Part shown: positions 29,627-40,003 of the stretch, one piece after another
Layout: every line of letters starts with the position of its first letter
How positions within the stretch are numbered: the first letter of the stretch is position 1
Assembly (NCBI GenBank): GCA_001313365.1
Contig: BBFS01000004.1
Location: 65,134-129,133 of the forward strand
DNA: 64,000 nucleotides
Reading direction: 5' to 3'
Source: Paenarthrobacter nitroguajacolicus JCM 14115
GTDB taxonomy: Bacteria > Actinomycetota > Actinomycetes > Actinomycetales > Micrococcaceae
Program-made: the position numbers and the translations under genes
Notes under the pieces: model-generated
Told to the model about the DNA's origin: nothing
Database searches by the model: none
Seen by the model: only the letters and a program-made list of their open reading frames with translations

Positions 29627-30748
29627 TGCCGCATCCGGCTTTGGCGATGGCCCTAGTCAGGCGCCGAACGCTCGTGCGGGCTGTAACCGCCGTCGTTCTC
29701 GTGATTGTGCTTTCCCTGGGGGGGTAGTAGTCAGTGCTGTCGCAATAGCCTTGGCGGGGGGGAGAAGCAGGAATCACCTGCAGCGTGTGTGTCGAGCAGC
29801 GGCGCTGTCACACAAAGCGTCCTGGAGAACAGTGGAGCTCTGCCGGTTGGTCAAGCCGTTGGACTCTCCGCAGGGCAGATTGCTGTGGCACAGGGGTACA
29901 TCTCCGTCGGGAAGCAACTCGGCGTTCCTCGGGAGGCGATGGTGATCGCCATAATGATGTCTCTCCAGGAGTCGACCCTTCGGATGTTGGCTAACGCAAA
30001 TGTCCCTGCGTCGCTCCAGTTTCCTCATGACGGGGGGGTTGGGAGTGACCACGACTCAGTAGGATCAGCACAGCAGCGGCCAGCGGCTGGATGGGGGGGA
30101 ACCCTTGCAGAGTTGATGGATCTTTCTTACAACGCACGGGCATTCTATGGAGGGCCGTCTGGGCCGAATCAAGGTAGTCCTCGAGGTTTGCTGGATGTGC
30201 CAGGCTGGTCGGCCATGAGTAAAGGGCAAGCAGCCCAAGCAGTCCAAGTTTCAGCGTTTCCAGAGCTCTACGCTCGATGGGAACCGCAGGCGACAGCCAT
30301 CGTTGACCTGCTCCAAGGTGTCGCCACGGCTCCGACGTGCAGCGTCGGGGGAGAGCGGCCGGCCACAGCTGGTCTCTGCAGAAGGCTTGCCCCCCCAAAT
30401 CCGACAAGACATTCTGCACTACACGCGGCTGGGTTTGGGCGGTGCATACGTCTGGGGGTGGAACGGCATTCAAGGCCTGGGATTGCTCTGGATTCGTACA
30501 GTGGATCTACCGCCAAGTCGGGATCGAATTGCCGCGTGTTGAGCAGTGGCGAGTAGGACGAATGACGGACAGCCCTCAAATTGGGGACCTCGTCGTCCAG
30601 AACCCCCCCAGGGTCCATATATCTGGGGGGCATGTGGGGGATCTATGCTGGCGACGGCATGATGTATAGCGCGCTCAACCCGTCCGCTGGGACGTTGCTA
30701 CATCCGATCGACTGGAACCCAGGCACGGCTTACTTCGGCCTGCTGTAA
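29626..30748 (+). CDS. NlpC/P60 cell-wall hydrolase of the mating apparatus
   Basis: About 370 residues. The N-terminal membrane anchor is TLVRAVTAVVLVIVLSLG. A transglycosylase-like domain follows (REAMVIAIMMSLQESTLRML; VPGWSAMSKGQAAQAVQVSA), then a C-terminal NlpC/P60 domain with catalytic Cys in FKAWDCSGFVQWIY and the later part IGDLVVQN and GDGMMYSALNPSAG. This two-domain plan is that of VirB1-like peptidoglycan hydrolases that open the wall for conjugation. Many G/C-run breaks lie between 29720 and 30640. The start may also be ATG 29647. Confidence 0.8.
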
Positions 30749-31245
30749 TGAACTTGAATCTTTCAGCCGAAGGACAAAGCGGATTCGGCAAGTGGGGGAG
30801 AACGTTTCGCTACCAACACTTGTCCGTAGGCATGGTTGACCAGCGCTAGTCTCTAAATCGGCCGTGACAACTAGCATGCGGATTGGTACGACTGCCCAGC
30901 AACATCAGAACGAACTTGCTGAAAGGCCGCGCAAGTCTTGGCAGGAGATCTGCCCGACTTTGATTACCGGTGCATCTTGCATTGACAGGGTTTGAGACTA
31001 TTGCCGCCCGAAACACCACTGCGCCGACCAAGACAGACTGTTTCACCCACATCCCCCCCGGTTCTTGAGGCGAGGCCAGACAGAGAAATAGGCATCATTG
31101 GCACGCTCATCGATCAGGAGAGGATTTGATCAACTCGGGATGCCTGCTCAATTGCGCGACTCGCGCGAATGTTCTTAGTGCAGTGGCCAGACCCACTAAT
31201 CTCCTAGGATGAACTGAAATGACACCCGAACGAGGAGGCGCCTGC
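30749..31245. other. Gap without a recognised gene
   Basis: About 500 bp separating the NlpC/P60 gene from the nuclease gene. A minus-strand frame of 68 codons (30846-31052) has no recognisable features. No terminator or clear promoter was seen. GAGGAGG at 31232-31238 is the ribosome site of the next gene. Confidence 0.5.
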
Positions 31246-32696
31246 GTGTCAACAAATCAACCGGACCCAGGCGCAGACGGAACTCCGAGCGAGGAACTAG
31301 AGATTATGACGGACGCCGACATCGATGAGGCTACTTCGGGGCTAAGTGCCATCCAGACACTTTTAGCCCTCCCGCAGGCAGATGATGCAGGCGCGCAGAC
31401 GGCTGATCGATACGACTGGCAGGCTGCAATGGCAGCGGCGGATGGTCTCGCTTTACATTTGCTCTGGCAAAACAATCATTTTGCGGGCCAGGACCCAGAC
31501 GAATTAAAGATCATTTGTGAACTTCACGAAGATTGGATTGTTCAGATGGGGACGGAAGCCGAACTTGTATCGGCTAAGCATAGAGATCCCTCCTCGGGCC
31601 CTTGGAAGGATGTGTCGAGCCTCGTCTCAGATGGCGGCATCGGCCACCTATTTGCGCGGTGGCTTGCCGCGGACCAGAAGCCTTCTGCACGCTTGGTCAC
31701 CAATGCTGCGACTGCCGTTGGTCAAGCCAGACATCTTGCTCAGTACAGGCAGCTTCTAGCTCAAGCTGGCAAGACGGGAACAACGCCGGATGACACGGTT
31801 AGACAGCTAGATGCGTGCGTCGACGCATTCTGCAAGGGGATAATGATGTACCGGAAGAACATCCCCCCCGTTCGCTGGCAGGCCGCGCCGGCCACGCGCT
31901 CTAAGAATTTGACCGTCCCAAACGATTTGGTCGACGCCAGTCTTGAATTTCTTCGAGTTCTAAGTATCCAGGAGGGGCGTCCGGATCGTTCGGTCGTCGC
32001 GCACGCGGCCCCCCCAACCTGTATGCCCAACCAATAGTGTCTCGGCTGGGGAAGACTTCTGATACATCGCGAGCCGTGTGGGAAGCGGTCCTTCAGATCT
32101 TCAGGCTTCGTATGAGGGCGCGAGGTGATACAGCGCAGGGTGGCCTTCCGATTATTGGAAGTTCCCTTTTAGCTGATGAAGTTGACCCTTCGATTGACGC
32201 CCGTACGGTGAGCCTAAGGGACATCGAAATCGCGGTTGATATGGCGGCTCGCCATCCAATGCCTATGCCCCCCGGTATCCATTCCGACCCGACCCACAAA
32301 GCTAAGTGCAAAGATGGCCCACGGCCACTGTGCGCACACGAGCATCGAGAGAGCAGAGCAGCTTCGCTTCGACTACTCCGACTACCGCCGCGAACGGAGA
32401 AATGCCGTACCGGGCAGCCTGGCTGAGATAAAGAAGATTGAGCGGGTACTTCACCGAATAGCAGACGAGGAAACTCAGAAGGTCCGAAACCCTTCAGGCC
32501 CGTGGGGGTGCCGCGCTTTGGTCGGCGCTTTCCTACCGCCTGAAAGGTCCGGTCGAGCTGGCTAGCTTTGACCTTGACGAGGATCTGAGCCTGGGCGGCG
32601 TCTGCCACCTTTCATCTCAATGCAAGGTCTGGTTCAGCGAGGGCTTCGACGTAAAATCCTTCATCTCGGAAATGAAAAGCCCGGGGGGGAGGGATG
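31246..32696 (+). CDS. DUF4297/Cap4-like nuclease, ABC-3C-type effector
   Basis: About 480 residues in two frames. GTG 31246 follows GAGGAGG. The N-terminal part resembles the PD-(D/E)xK fold of DUF4297 (Cap4) nucleases: the sequence LKIICELHEDWIVQMGTEAE leads to LVSAKHRDPSSGPW, with acidic residues and a Lys where the active site is expected. A tail with RARGDTAQGG, LRFDYSDYRRERRN and SFDLDEDLSLGGVCHL follows. It probably cuts DNA when triggered by its partners. Assignment to the ABC-three-component set rests on the next two genes. Breaks lie near 32014, 32270, 32495 and 32685; the exact stop is uncertain. Confidence 0.62.
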
Positions 32697-32697
32697 A

Positions 32698-33272
32698 ATG
32701 GAACAGACTCTCCTGGCCGAGCATCTTGAAACGCTTAGGGAGGACTTGGCCTACCATCAGCTTCGGGTACTTCTACTTGTAGTTGCCGTTGCGGGATCTG
32801 AGGGCCACAGTCGCAAACTAGATGGACTTACAAAATTGGCAAAACTCGACTTTCTATTACGGTATCCGGGTTTGAGTCCCACGGTCCTCGAAAAACTAGA
32901 TCCACAGGACAGCCGACTGCACTTGGGTGAACATCCGTCCCTGGCTTCGACGGACGTCGAGGCCCCCCCAATGACCAGGTACAGATACGGCCCGTGGGAC
33001 GACCGGTATTATCCCATCATCGGCGCTTTGGTTGGGCGTGGCTTGGTCAGATACGTCAAAGGCCGCAAAGGAAGCGTGGCCCTCAGTCCGACACCGGCTG
33101 GGAAGAAGATTGCCGCAGAGATCAGGACCTCTAGCGCGTGCACTTCACCTTCGACCGATCTTTGGCCATTGCGGAAGCTTCGGCTGGTTTAACGGGCAAC
33201 ACCCTCAAAAATCTGATATATGACCGTCTTCCTGCGCTGATGGATCGACCACATCGAGAGCTGATTAAATGA
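32698..33272 (+). CDS. ABC-3C-type middle component
   Basis: About 190 residues: LRVLLLVVAVAGSEGHSRKL, then the family hallmark LDGLTKLAKLDFLLRYPG. Next come MTRYRYGPWDDRYYPIIGAL and GRGLVRYVKGRKGSVALSPT, a winged-helix-like segment. The tail reads LAIAEASAGLTGNTLKNLIY and ends RELIK. Middle components couple the ABC ATPase to the effector in ABC-three-component systems. A run near 32966 adds a proline, and a break near 33135 restores the tail. The stop overlaps the ATPase start by ATGA, a strong sign of a common complex. Confidence 0.68.
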
Positions 33273-35194
33273 GCATTAAGTTTAGAATCAACCAAGTTTC
33301 TATGCGGACTTCTGGCGGTCCGGTCGTCTATGAGTTTCGGTCTGCTCTAACCGTACTCGCCGGCAGCGTTGGAGTAGGAAAGAGCACTCTTTTCGAGCTC
33401 ATCAAGCACGGGCTGGGCGGGGAAGCGCTCCTGGCGGACGTGGTCGAGACAAGCGTTACTTCGGTTACTCTCAACATCACGGTCGGCGACCAACAATTTC
33501 AACTTACGCGCTCTACCTCGCCGAGGGAGTGGAATCGCGTCCGTGTCTTCGACATTAACGAGCAACAGAGTAAGCCGGATCACTTTGTAGATAAAGAAGA
33601 GCCGACGCTTAACTCGCTGCTTCTTGATGCTCTAGATCTTCCTGATGACATGCGTGCCGCTGCGAGCAGTGGGAGCACCAACCAGGGTGCTCGAATCACA
33701 TTTAATGATGTGTTCAAGTACATGTACATTTCTCAAGGAGAGATCAACAAGCAGATTGCAGGAAGTGGCGATGGTTATTATCAGCCGAAACGCAAGGCTG
33801 TCTTCGAGGTTCTCTTTGATCTAACGAGTCCTGAAATACTGGATTTACGATCCAAATGGCGACGGCGAGGGGAGAGTGGGAAAAAGCTGATCATGACTTT
33901 GGTGTGGTCAAGCAATTCCTATCCGATAGCAATACCCAAAGTCGTTTTCAAGCTGAGCAGACGCAACTTGAGGTGTTGAAGCAGCGAAGTCATGCCGAAG
34001 CTCAGCTTGAGTCCATCCGAGAACTCACAAGTCCTGCGATTGATCGAGAGACACAAACGCTTCGCCAGCTTCTGGGCGAGGCAGAACGGACCTTGCCGAA
34101 GCGGAGAACTCCCGCGCGGTCCTACAGCAGCAGCAGTCAGACTTCATGCGTGAGCGAGACCTGATCGATCAGGACATCCAGCGGCTCGTTCGAATGAAGT
34201 TCTCGGCGGAGCGCCTGGCGGCAATCGAGTTCGCAGTATGCCCTAGATGCATGCAAAGCGTGAAGGCCGAGAGGCGCCTGCGCACGCCTGTCGCCTATGT
34301 CTCCAGCCAGATCCTGTGCTTAGCGCTCATGGCGAAAAGGAATCAGAAACATACGAGCAAGATCAACTTCGTGACCAAGCAAAGGAGTTGGAAGCGCAAA
34401 TCCTCAGTGTCTCCTCATCTAACGATGATCTTTTGCGCGTGATTGATGATCGCAGAGCGCTGATCGTCGACCTGAGTGGACGCATCCAGGAGCGTACTCA
34501 GGCACGTATAACCCCCCCAACTGCAGGCGTACGCAGATGCCACTGCCAAAAGAGCCGAAGCAGAGGCCATGCAGCGTGAACTCGAGAAGACGCTCATTCA
34601 GTGGGACCGCGCAGATGATCTCGAACAGCAAGCTGCCTCCTTTCAGGAGCTCTTAGCTTCTCTTAAGGGTGAACTAAATGTCGCGGAGACGGCACTAAAT
34701 ACGCGACGATCTGAGGTCTTTGATGAGCTAGATGAAGAATTTTCTGAACTAGTTTCAGCTATAGGAATACCCGGTGTTAAAACCGCAACGATTGACCGTA
34801 AGAGTTACCTGCCAATTCTAAACGGGAAGTCTTTTCAGAAGTTTAGCCCCGTTGGGGGCATGCGAACGGCTACACAAGTCGCGTATTGGATCACTCTCAT
34901 GAATGTTTCGCTTAGGCGGCGTGACACTCACTTCCCTGCATTTCTCTTGATGGACAGCCACGTACTTCGCTAAATAACAGTGATGATCTCTCGGCTGCCC
35001 TATATCGGAGGCTGGTTACAATGGCAGATGCCGCGGACGGTCGTGTGCAGGTGATCATCGGCGATAATGAACTTCCAGCCGACTACAGGCGGGATTATGA
35101 ACAGATAAACTTCGACTATGACCATCCCACAGTTCCGACGGTTCGCCATCCGGGCAGAGACGCTGTCACGAGGATAGGCTTCTCAGAAGAATAA
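33269..35194 (+). CDS. SMC/Rad50-like ABC ATPase with CxxC hook
   Basis: About 640 residues. Walker A is LAGSVGVGKSTLFELI near residue 32. A long coiled coil runs from about residue 200 to 500, with two cysteine pairs (CPRCMQ and CRLCLQ, 34239-34300) at its tip, like a zinc hook or ribbon. The C-terminal head has PVGGMRTATQVAYW (signature region) and Walker B-like FPAFLLMDSPRTS. It ends in RIGFSEE. ATPases of this type act as sensors in ABC-three-component defence systems. Breaks lie near 33860, 34100, 34280, 34510 and 34960. Base use is more AT-rich than the transfer genes around it. Confidence 0.7.
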
Positions 35195-35297
35195 ACGGCT
35201 GTGCCACCTAGGCGTCCCCCCCTCGTCATGTGGTTGTCTCCCTCCACACCCATGAAGTCGTGAGCTCAATCAGCTCATTCCATTGGAAGACGACTGG

Positions 35298-35598
35298 ATG
35301 GAGCACCAGATGGTACTGGCAGCGGTGGATCCTGGGATCACACCAAACGCGAACTTTCCTTTTCTTGAGTCCCTCAAGCAGATCGGCGGCGGCATCCTCG
35401 TCGGTGCTTCATCGTCATCGCGATCGTGGCGATCATCGGGGGGGCTGCGATGCTGTTGGCCGGCAAGCTGAGCCAATCGTCGAGACTTGCTCGGGCGGTG
35501 GGGTGATCCTGCTCTGGACTGGCCCGGTCGCGGCGATCCTCGGCGGCATCAACGGCTACATACTCTGGTCTCAGACGGCCTTTCCGTTGGGCTTCTAG
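35298..35598 (+). CDS. DUF6112-like small membrane protein of conjugation
   Basis: About 100 residues with two hydrophobic helices (FIVIAIVAIIGGAAMLLAG; VILLWTGPVAAILGGINGYI) after a short ITPNANFPFLESLKQIGGGI N-terminus. Pilin-like or channel proteins of this kind precede the VirB6-like gene in actinobacterial conjugative elements. ATG 35298 follows GGAAGACG; ATG 35310 is also possible. Breaks lie near 35405, 35437 and 35503. Confidence 0.6.
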
Positions 35599-35610
35599 CT
35601 GCTCGCGATC

Positions 35611-37039
35611 ATGACTATCGAGTGTGACCTCAACGTTGGTGGCCGCCTGGCTGCGGACTGGTTTCCCAAGCCAACGACGGCGTCCAAGGTTCCATCGCTT
35701 CAATTTTCGCCAACGTCCTTCAGAACATCGCCTCATGGATGTGGGGGGGATTCATCACAGGCGCCTTCAGCGTTTCCAAAGTCGATGAATCACAATGGGT
35801 GGCTATCGGCGGACTGACCAACTGGTGGGTCATCGTGATGATGACACCGCTGGTGGTTGTGATGATCCTTCAACTACTCTCCGGACTGATCAGCCAGCAA
35901 CCTCGCCGGCTGATCAGGGCACTAGTCGGGGGGGGAGCGGCAGCGGTACCTTTGGTTGCCGCGGCGGTCTACCTTGTCCAGCAGCTCACCCGAGTGACAG
36001 ATTCTGCTTCGACCGCTCTCCTTGAGTCGATCGGGACAGATCCGTATGTCGTGTTTATGCGGCTCTTCGGCTTCGAACGCGCCCCCGAAGGCTCCGAGCG
36101 CGAATGGAACGTCATCTCCCTGGCGCCGGGCAATCAAGGCGGAGTCGTCGGTGGCGCGATAGTGACCGTAATGGCAGTCATCGTGGTGTGGATTCTGGCG
36201 TTCATCCTCATGTGCTCGATGATCTTCAGGACGTTCGCCCTAGCCGTCCTCGCGGCTGTCGCGCCGGTCGCCTCATGATGATGCCCTGGGAGAAGTCAAA
36301 GGCCTGGGCCGGACGGTGGTGCGAAGTGGTCGTCGCGCTCTTGCTGGCGAAACCGTTGGCGGCGACAGTTCTTGCAGCGGCGATCAAGCTGTTTGCGGAC
36401 TCGACGTCCTTCGCAGGGTTGGCAGCCGGCACTGTCGGCATGGTTCTTGCCTGCGGAGCGCCACTGATGGCGCTAAGGCTAGTGAGCTTTGCGGGTGGCG
36501 AACTCGCGGCAGCGGCTCAAACGGCAGGCGGCGGTCACGTTCTTGCTCGCACCAGCAGCATTGCCTCCAGACAGTTCAGCCGACAACTCGGCGGCCGTAT
36601 GACGATCGCATCAATGTTGGGTAGATCGTCACTAGCCAGACCAATTACCTCAAGCCGCAGAGACGTCCCTACGCGCGTACTGGCACCTTCACTGCCCCCC
36701 CTGCCGCGCAGCCTGACGAGCACGACGCCGATACTCACCTCAGGTGACAACGCTTCGGCATCGTACGGAGCAAACTCTGCTCGCGGAGGCGCCGCCAGGC
36801 GGGACGACGTGGTGAGTGGAGAAGTCGTTACCGAGCAGAGCAAGCAACCGTCGTCTGCGACATCCTCGCCGATAGGCCGGAACGCGACCGCGGGGCCGGC
36901 AAAGTCAGACCGCCCCAGGGCACCTCGGCAGCCCGAAGTGCGGAGTTCCGGGAGCGCGCTGCCCACATCCCAATTGCCGCCCATCAGGCCCAAGGCTTCT
37001 GAGGGCCACTTCCTTCCGGAGAAACCCCCCCATGACTGA
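35611..37039 (+). CDS. VirB6/TrbL-like polytopic membrane protein
   Basis: About 470 residues. It begins MTIECDLNVGGRLAADWFPQ. Seven or so helices follow (WWVIVMMTPLVVVMILQLLS; VPLVAAAVYLVQQL; IVTVMAVIVVWILAFILMCS; FALAVLAAVAPVA; LAGLAAGTVGMVLACGAPLM). The disordered C-terminal tail of about 150 residues is rich in Ser, Pro and Thr. This plan is typical of the channel protein of Gram-positive type IV secretion. Breaks lie near 35685, 35745, 35930 and 36270. The final C run leaves the stop at 37035 or 37039; it overlaps the next start. Confidence 0.72.
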
Positions 37040-38536
37040 AGATACGCGCGCCCTTGAGGCTGTCAAATTTCCCCCCCGATACGAGCGCCGCGGCATATTC
37101 ATGGGGCTGAAGTGGTACCAGCTCGTGTTGCTAGCCGTTGGCATCCTGACCGCGATTATTGCCTCGGCGACGGGAGGCCCGGTCGGACTTACGACGATGA
37201 GTCCCATTTGGCTGCTGCTCATGCTCATGGGGGGGTGCTCCAACACGCTCGCATCCCGTATCCCATCTGGGTCAGCCTCATCACGCTGTTCTTCGTTCGA
37301 CTGATCCTGGGGGGGCAAACCCGATACCTAGCCCGCCCTGAAAAGGCATTGAAAGCAGGGAAGCTTGCGCTGCCAGGTGGACTCGGCAGCCTTAAGCTTC
37401 AGATGACCCGGCGTGGCGAGTGCTTCATCGTCGACCCTCAGGGTAAGGAAGTGACTGTCGTCTTGCGTTGCACCACCAGGTCCTTCGCTCTCCTCGACGA
37501 CGATGACAAAGCATGGGCCGCCCAGGCATGGTCGCGCGTGCAGGCGGGACTCGCGCAACGCTCGGACATAGCAAGAATCGCCGTTCAGGACTACACGGTG
37601 CCCTATCCTTCGTCGGCCCTTCAGGATTTCTATGACCACACCATCGTGCAAAACGGCGGCCACGCTGGTGGCAATACGTGGGGGGGTGAGCTGGCCTATC
37701 AGGATCTTATAGCCGCCGCTGGATCCGCCATGAGTCACGACGTGTTGTTGTCCGTTGTGGTGGATACGGCCAAGTCGAGGAGGCGCATCAAGGAATCGGG
37801 TGGAGGGATAGCCGGACTCGAGCGTGTTCTGCGTTTGGAGGTACAGGCAATCACTACATCCCTGGCAACTCATGGAGTCCGGGTGGACGAGTGGCTATCG
37901 GAGTCCCGACTACTTGAAGTGTTCAGGGGGTTCCTTTGATCCTGAAACGGTTTCGCGAGGGGCGGCGAAGAACGACAGCGAGCCGCAGGATGCCCCCCGC
38001 CCACCGGGAAGCGGCGACTAAGTTCAAGTCCAATGGCCCTTGAGGAACACTGGACTTACCTCCGCACGGACTCCGGATTTCACCAGACTTTCTGGGTCGC
38101 AGAATGGCCGCGGCAAAAGGTGTATCCCGGATTCCTGCACCCGTTGGTTTATGTCGGCGACTTCCGGCACACGGTCACGCAGGTCATTCGTGCTGTTCCC
38201 ACCTTGGAGGCGCTGCGGGACATCCGATCGGCCCAGGAAGCTCATGAAACTCGTCGCAGGATCAATGCGCGGTTCGACCGCCCCACAACGCGGGAGCAGC
38301 GAGCCGAGGAGGAAGAAGTATCGCAACGGGAAGAAGAAATCGTTGCCGGACATGGAGATGTTCGTCCAACCGCTTTCGTGACGATTACCGCAGCGTCTTT
38401 GGAGGATCTGGCCAGGCACCGCCACGAACTCGAGTCCGCAGCCGCGGGCGCATTCGTTGAACTTCGATTGCTGGCAGGGCAGCAGTGGGCAGCCTTCATT
38501 GCGGGTGGACTGCCCCTGGGAAGGGGATTGCGATGA
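37032..38536 (+). CDS. SCO6880-family conjugation protein
   Basis: About 500 residues. Two N-terminal helices (WYQLVLLAVGILTAIIASAT; IPYPIWVSLITLFFVRLILG) are followed by a large cytoplasmic domain (YTVPYPSSALQDFYDHTIV; VLLSVVVDTAKSRRRIKESG; QTFWVAEWPRQKVYPGFLHP). A coiled stretch, THREQ-like and Glu-rich, precedes the end at GGLPLGRGLR. This is the PrgI-fused protein that pairs with the VirB4-like ATPase in actinobacterial mobile elements. The start overlaps the VirB6-like gene and the end overlaps the next gene (ATGA). Breaks lie near 37230, 37310, 37680 and 37930. Confidence 0.8.
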
Positions 38537-40003
38537 GCCTCAAGAACCAAGAGGTGACTTATACGCCGTCGGGCACTCGCGCCGAACGCAAGAGTCTCAG
38601 AAAGGCGGCCACCGCAGAGTCATTGCCGCAGAAGCGCAAACTCGGCCAGCGAATCGACCAAGCCTTGGAGCGACGCGGCGACCGCGAGCGCCTTGCCGGC
38701 GACTGGGGGGGAGCAGGGAACCGCAGTCACTATGGGGGGGACCGCATAGACTGCGGCCGGCACCTCACCGCGCCTCGACCATGACCTTCGCGGCGGCCTA
38801 CCCCTTCATCACGGAGTCCGGTCTTGGCCACGAGGAACCTACATAGGAACTGACGTCTTTGGTTCGGGAGCCTTTTCTTACGATCCGTGGATCCTGTACG
38901 ACAAAGGAATCATCAGCGGTCCTTCAATCGTCGTCATTGGCACCGTAGGCACCGGTAAGTCGATGTGTGGGAAGTCGCTGGTTGCTCGCTCCATCACGTT
39001 GGGACGGAAAGCGGCTGTTGCTTCAGATCCCAAGGGTGAGTGGGTTGCTGTGGCCAATGCGGTGGGCGGCAAGGTCATTTCCGTTGGCCCAGGGCGCACG
39101 GCACGTGTCAATCCGTTGGATGCTGGACCACGGCCGAGTTCACTGTCCGACACTCAGTGGAAGGCTGTGGTCCGCCAGCGGCGTCGGCAGCTGATAGTGG
39201 CACTGGTGTCTCTCATGCGTCAGGGCACACCGTTGCATCCCGTTGAGCACACCGCCCTCGACATGGCCCTCATGGAAACCACTGCGGAAAACTCGACGCC
39301 GACCCTCCCTATGGTGCTTGACCACCTTTTGAGTCCTTCCGCAGAAACGCTCGCCCTTGTTGGCAAGGACGGCGGAGCATCAGTCAGTCACTCGTTGCGC
39401 CGCACAGTTTCAGGCGACTTGGAAGGCATGTTCGATGCGCCGTCTACAGTCGCCTTCGACGCCGACGCGCCAATGATGGTGATGGACACGTCCGCGCTCA
39501 TCGGTGCCTCCGAGCAGGCGCTGTCTCTCGCCGCGGCCTGCAGTGCCACCTGGTTGGAAGCTGCAGTGACAAACCCCCCCGACGGCGGCAAGCGGCTTGT
39601 GGTGTACGACGAAGGTTGGCGGATGCTCGCCGATCCGTACATGTTGGCCAAGATGAGCGAGCAATGGCGGCTTGCTCGCACCTACGGGATCGCGAACCTC
39701 CTCATCATGCACAAGGTGGCTGACCTCAATGAGATCGGCGACAGCACAAGCGGCCACCGTCAGAAAGCCCTGGGGGGGCTGCTGACAGAAGCGGACACCC
39801 GCATCATCTATCGCCAGAAGCATGACGCCATGCGGCTTACCAAGGAAGCCCTGGGTCTGACCGAAGCTGAGTGCGAGCATGTTGAGAACCTTCCCAAGGG
39901 CGTCGGGCTCTGGAAGGTTGGAAACCGCTCGTTCATAGTCGCTAACCGGGTGACCACGGACGAATTAGAAGTATTTGGCACTGATGACCGGATGCACCTG
40001 TGA
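38533..40003 (+). CDS. VirB4/TraC-like conjugation ATPase
   Basis: About 490 residues. The N-terminus is basic (TPSGTRAERKSLRKAATAES). The motor domain follows: Walker A in VVIGTVGTGKSMCGKSLVAR, SDPKGEWVAVANAVGGKVIS and Walker B in RLVVYDEGWRMLADP. The tail contains TEADTRIIYRQKHDAMRLTK and ends DRMHL. It powers pilus or channel assembly at the membrane. The first third is broken at 38706-38740 and near 38795 and 38845. It is coupled by overlaps to genes on both sides (ATGA, GTGA). Confidence 0.82.

Noticed and set aside
30846..31052. 68-codon minus-strand frame in the gap before the nuclease gene
   Set aside because: No ribosome site, no recognisable motif and no partner; length is within chance.
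32865..32885. A GAGTCCCAC match as possible attR
   Set aside because: Only about nine bases agree with the tRNA T arm and it is inside the middle-component gene.
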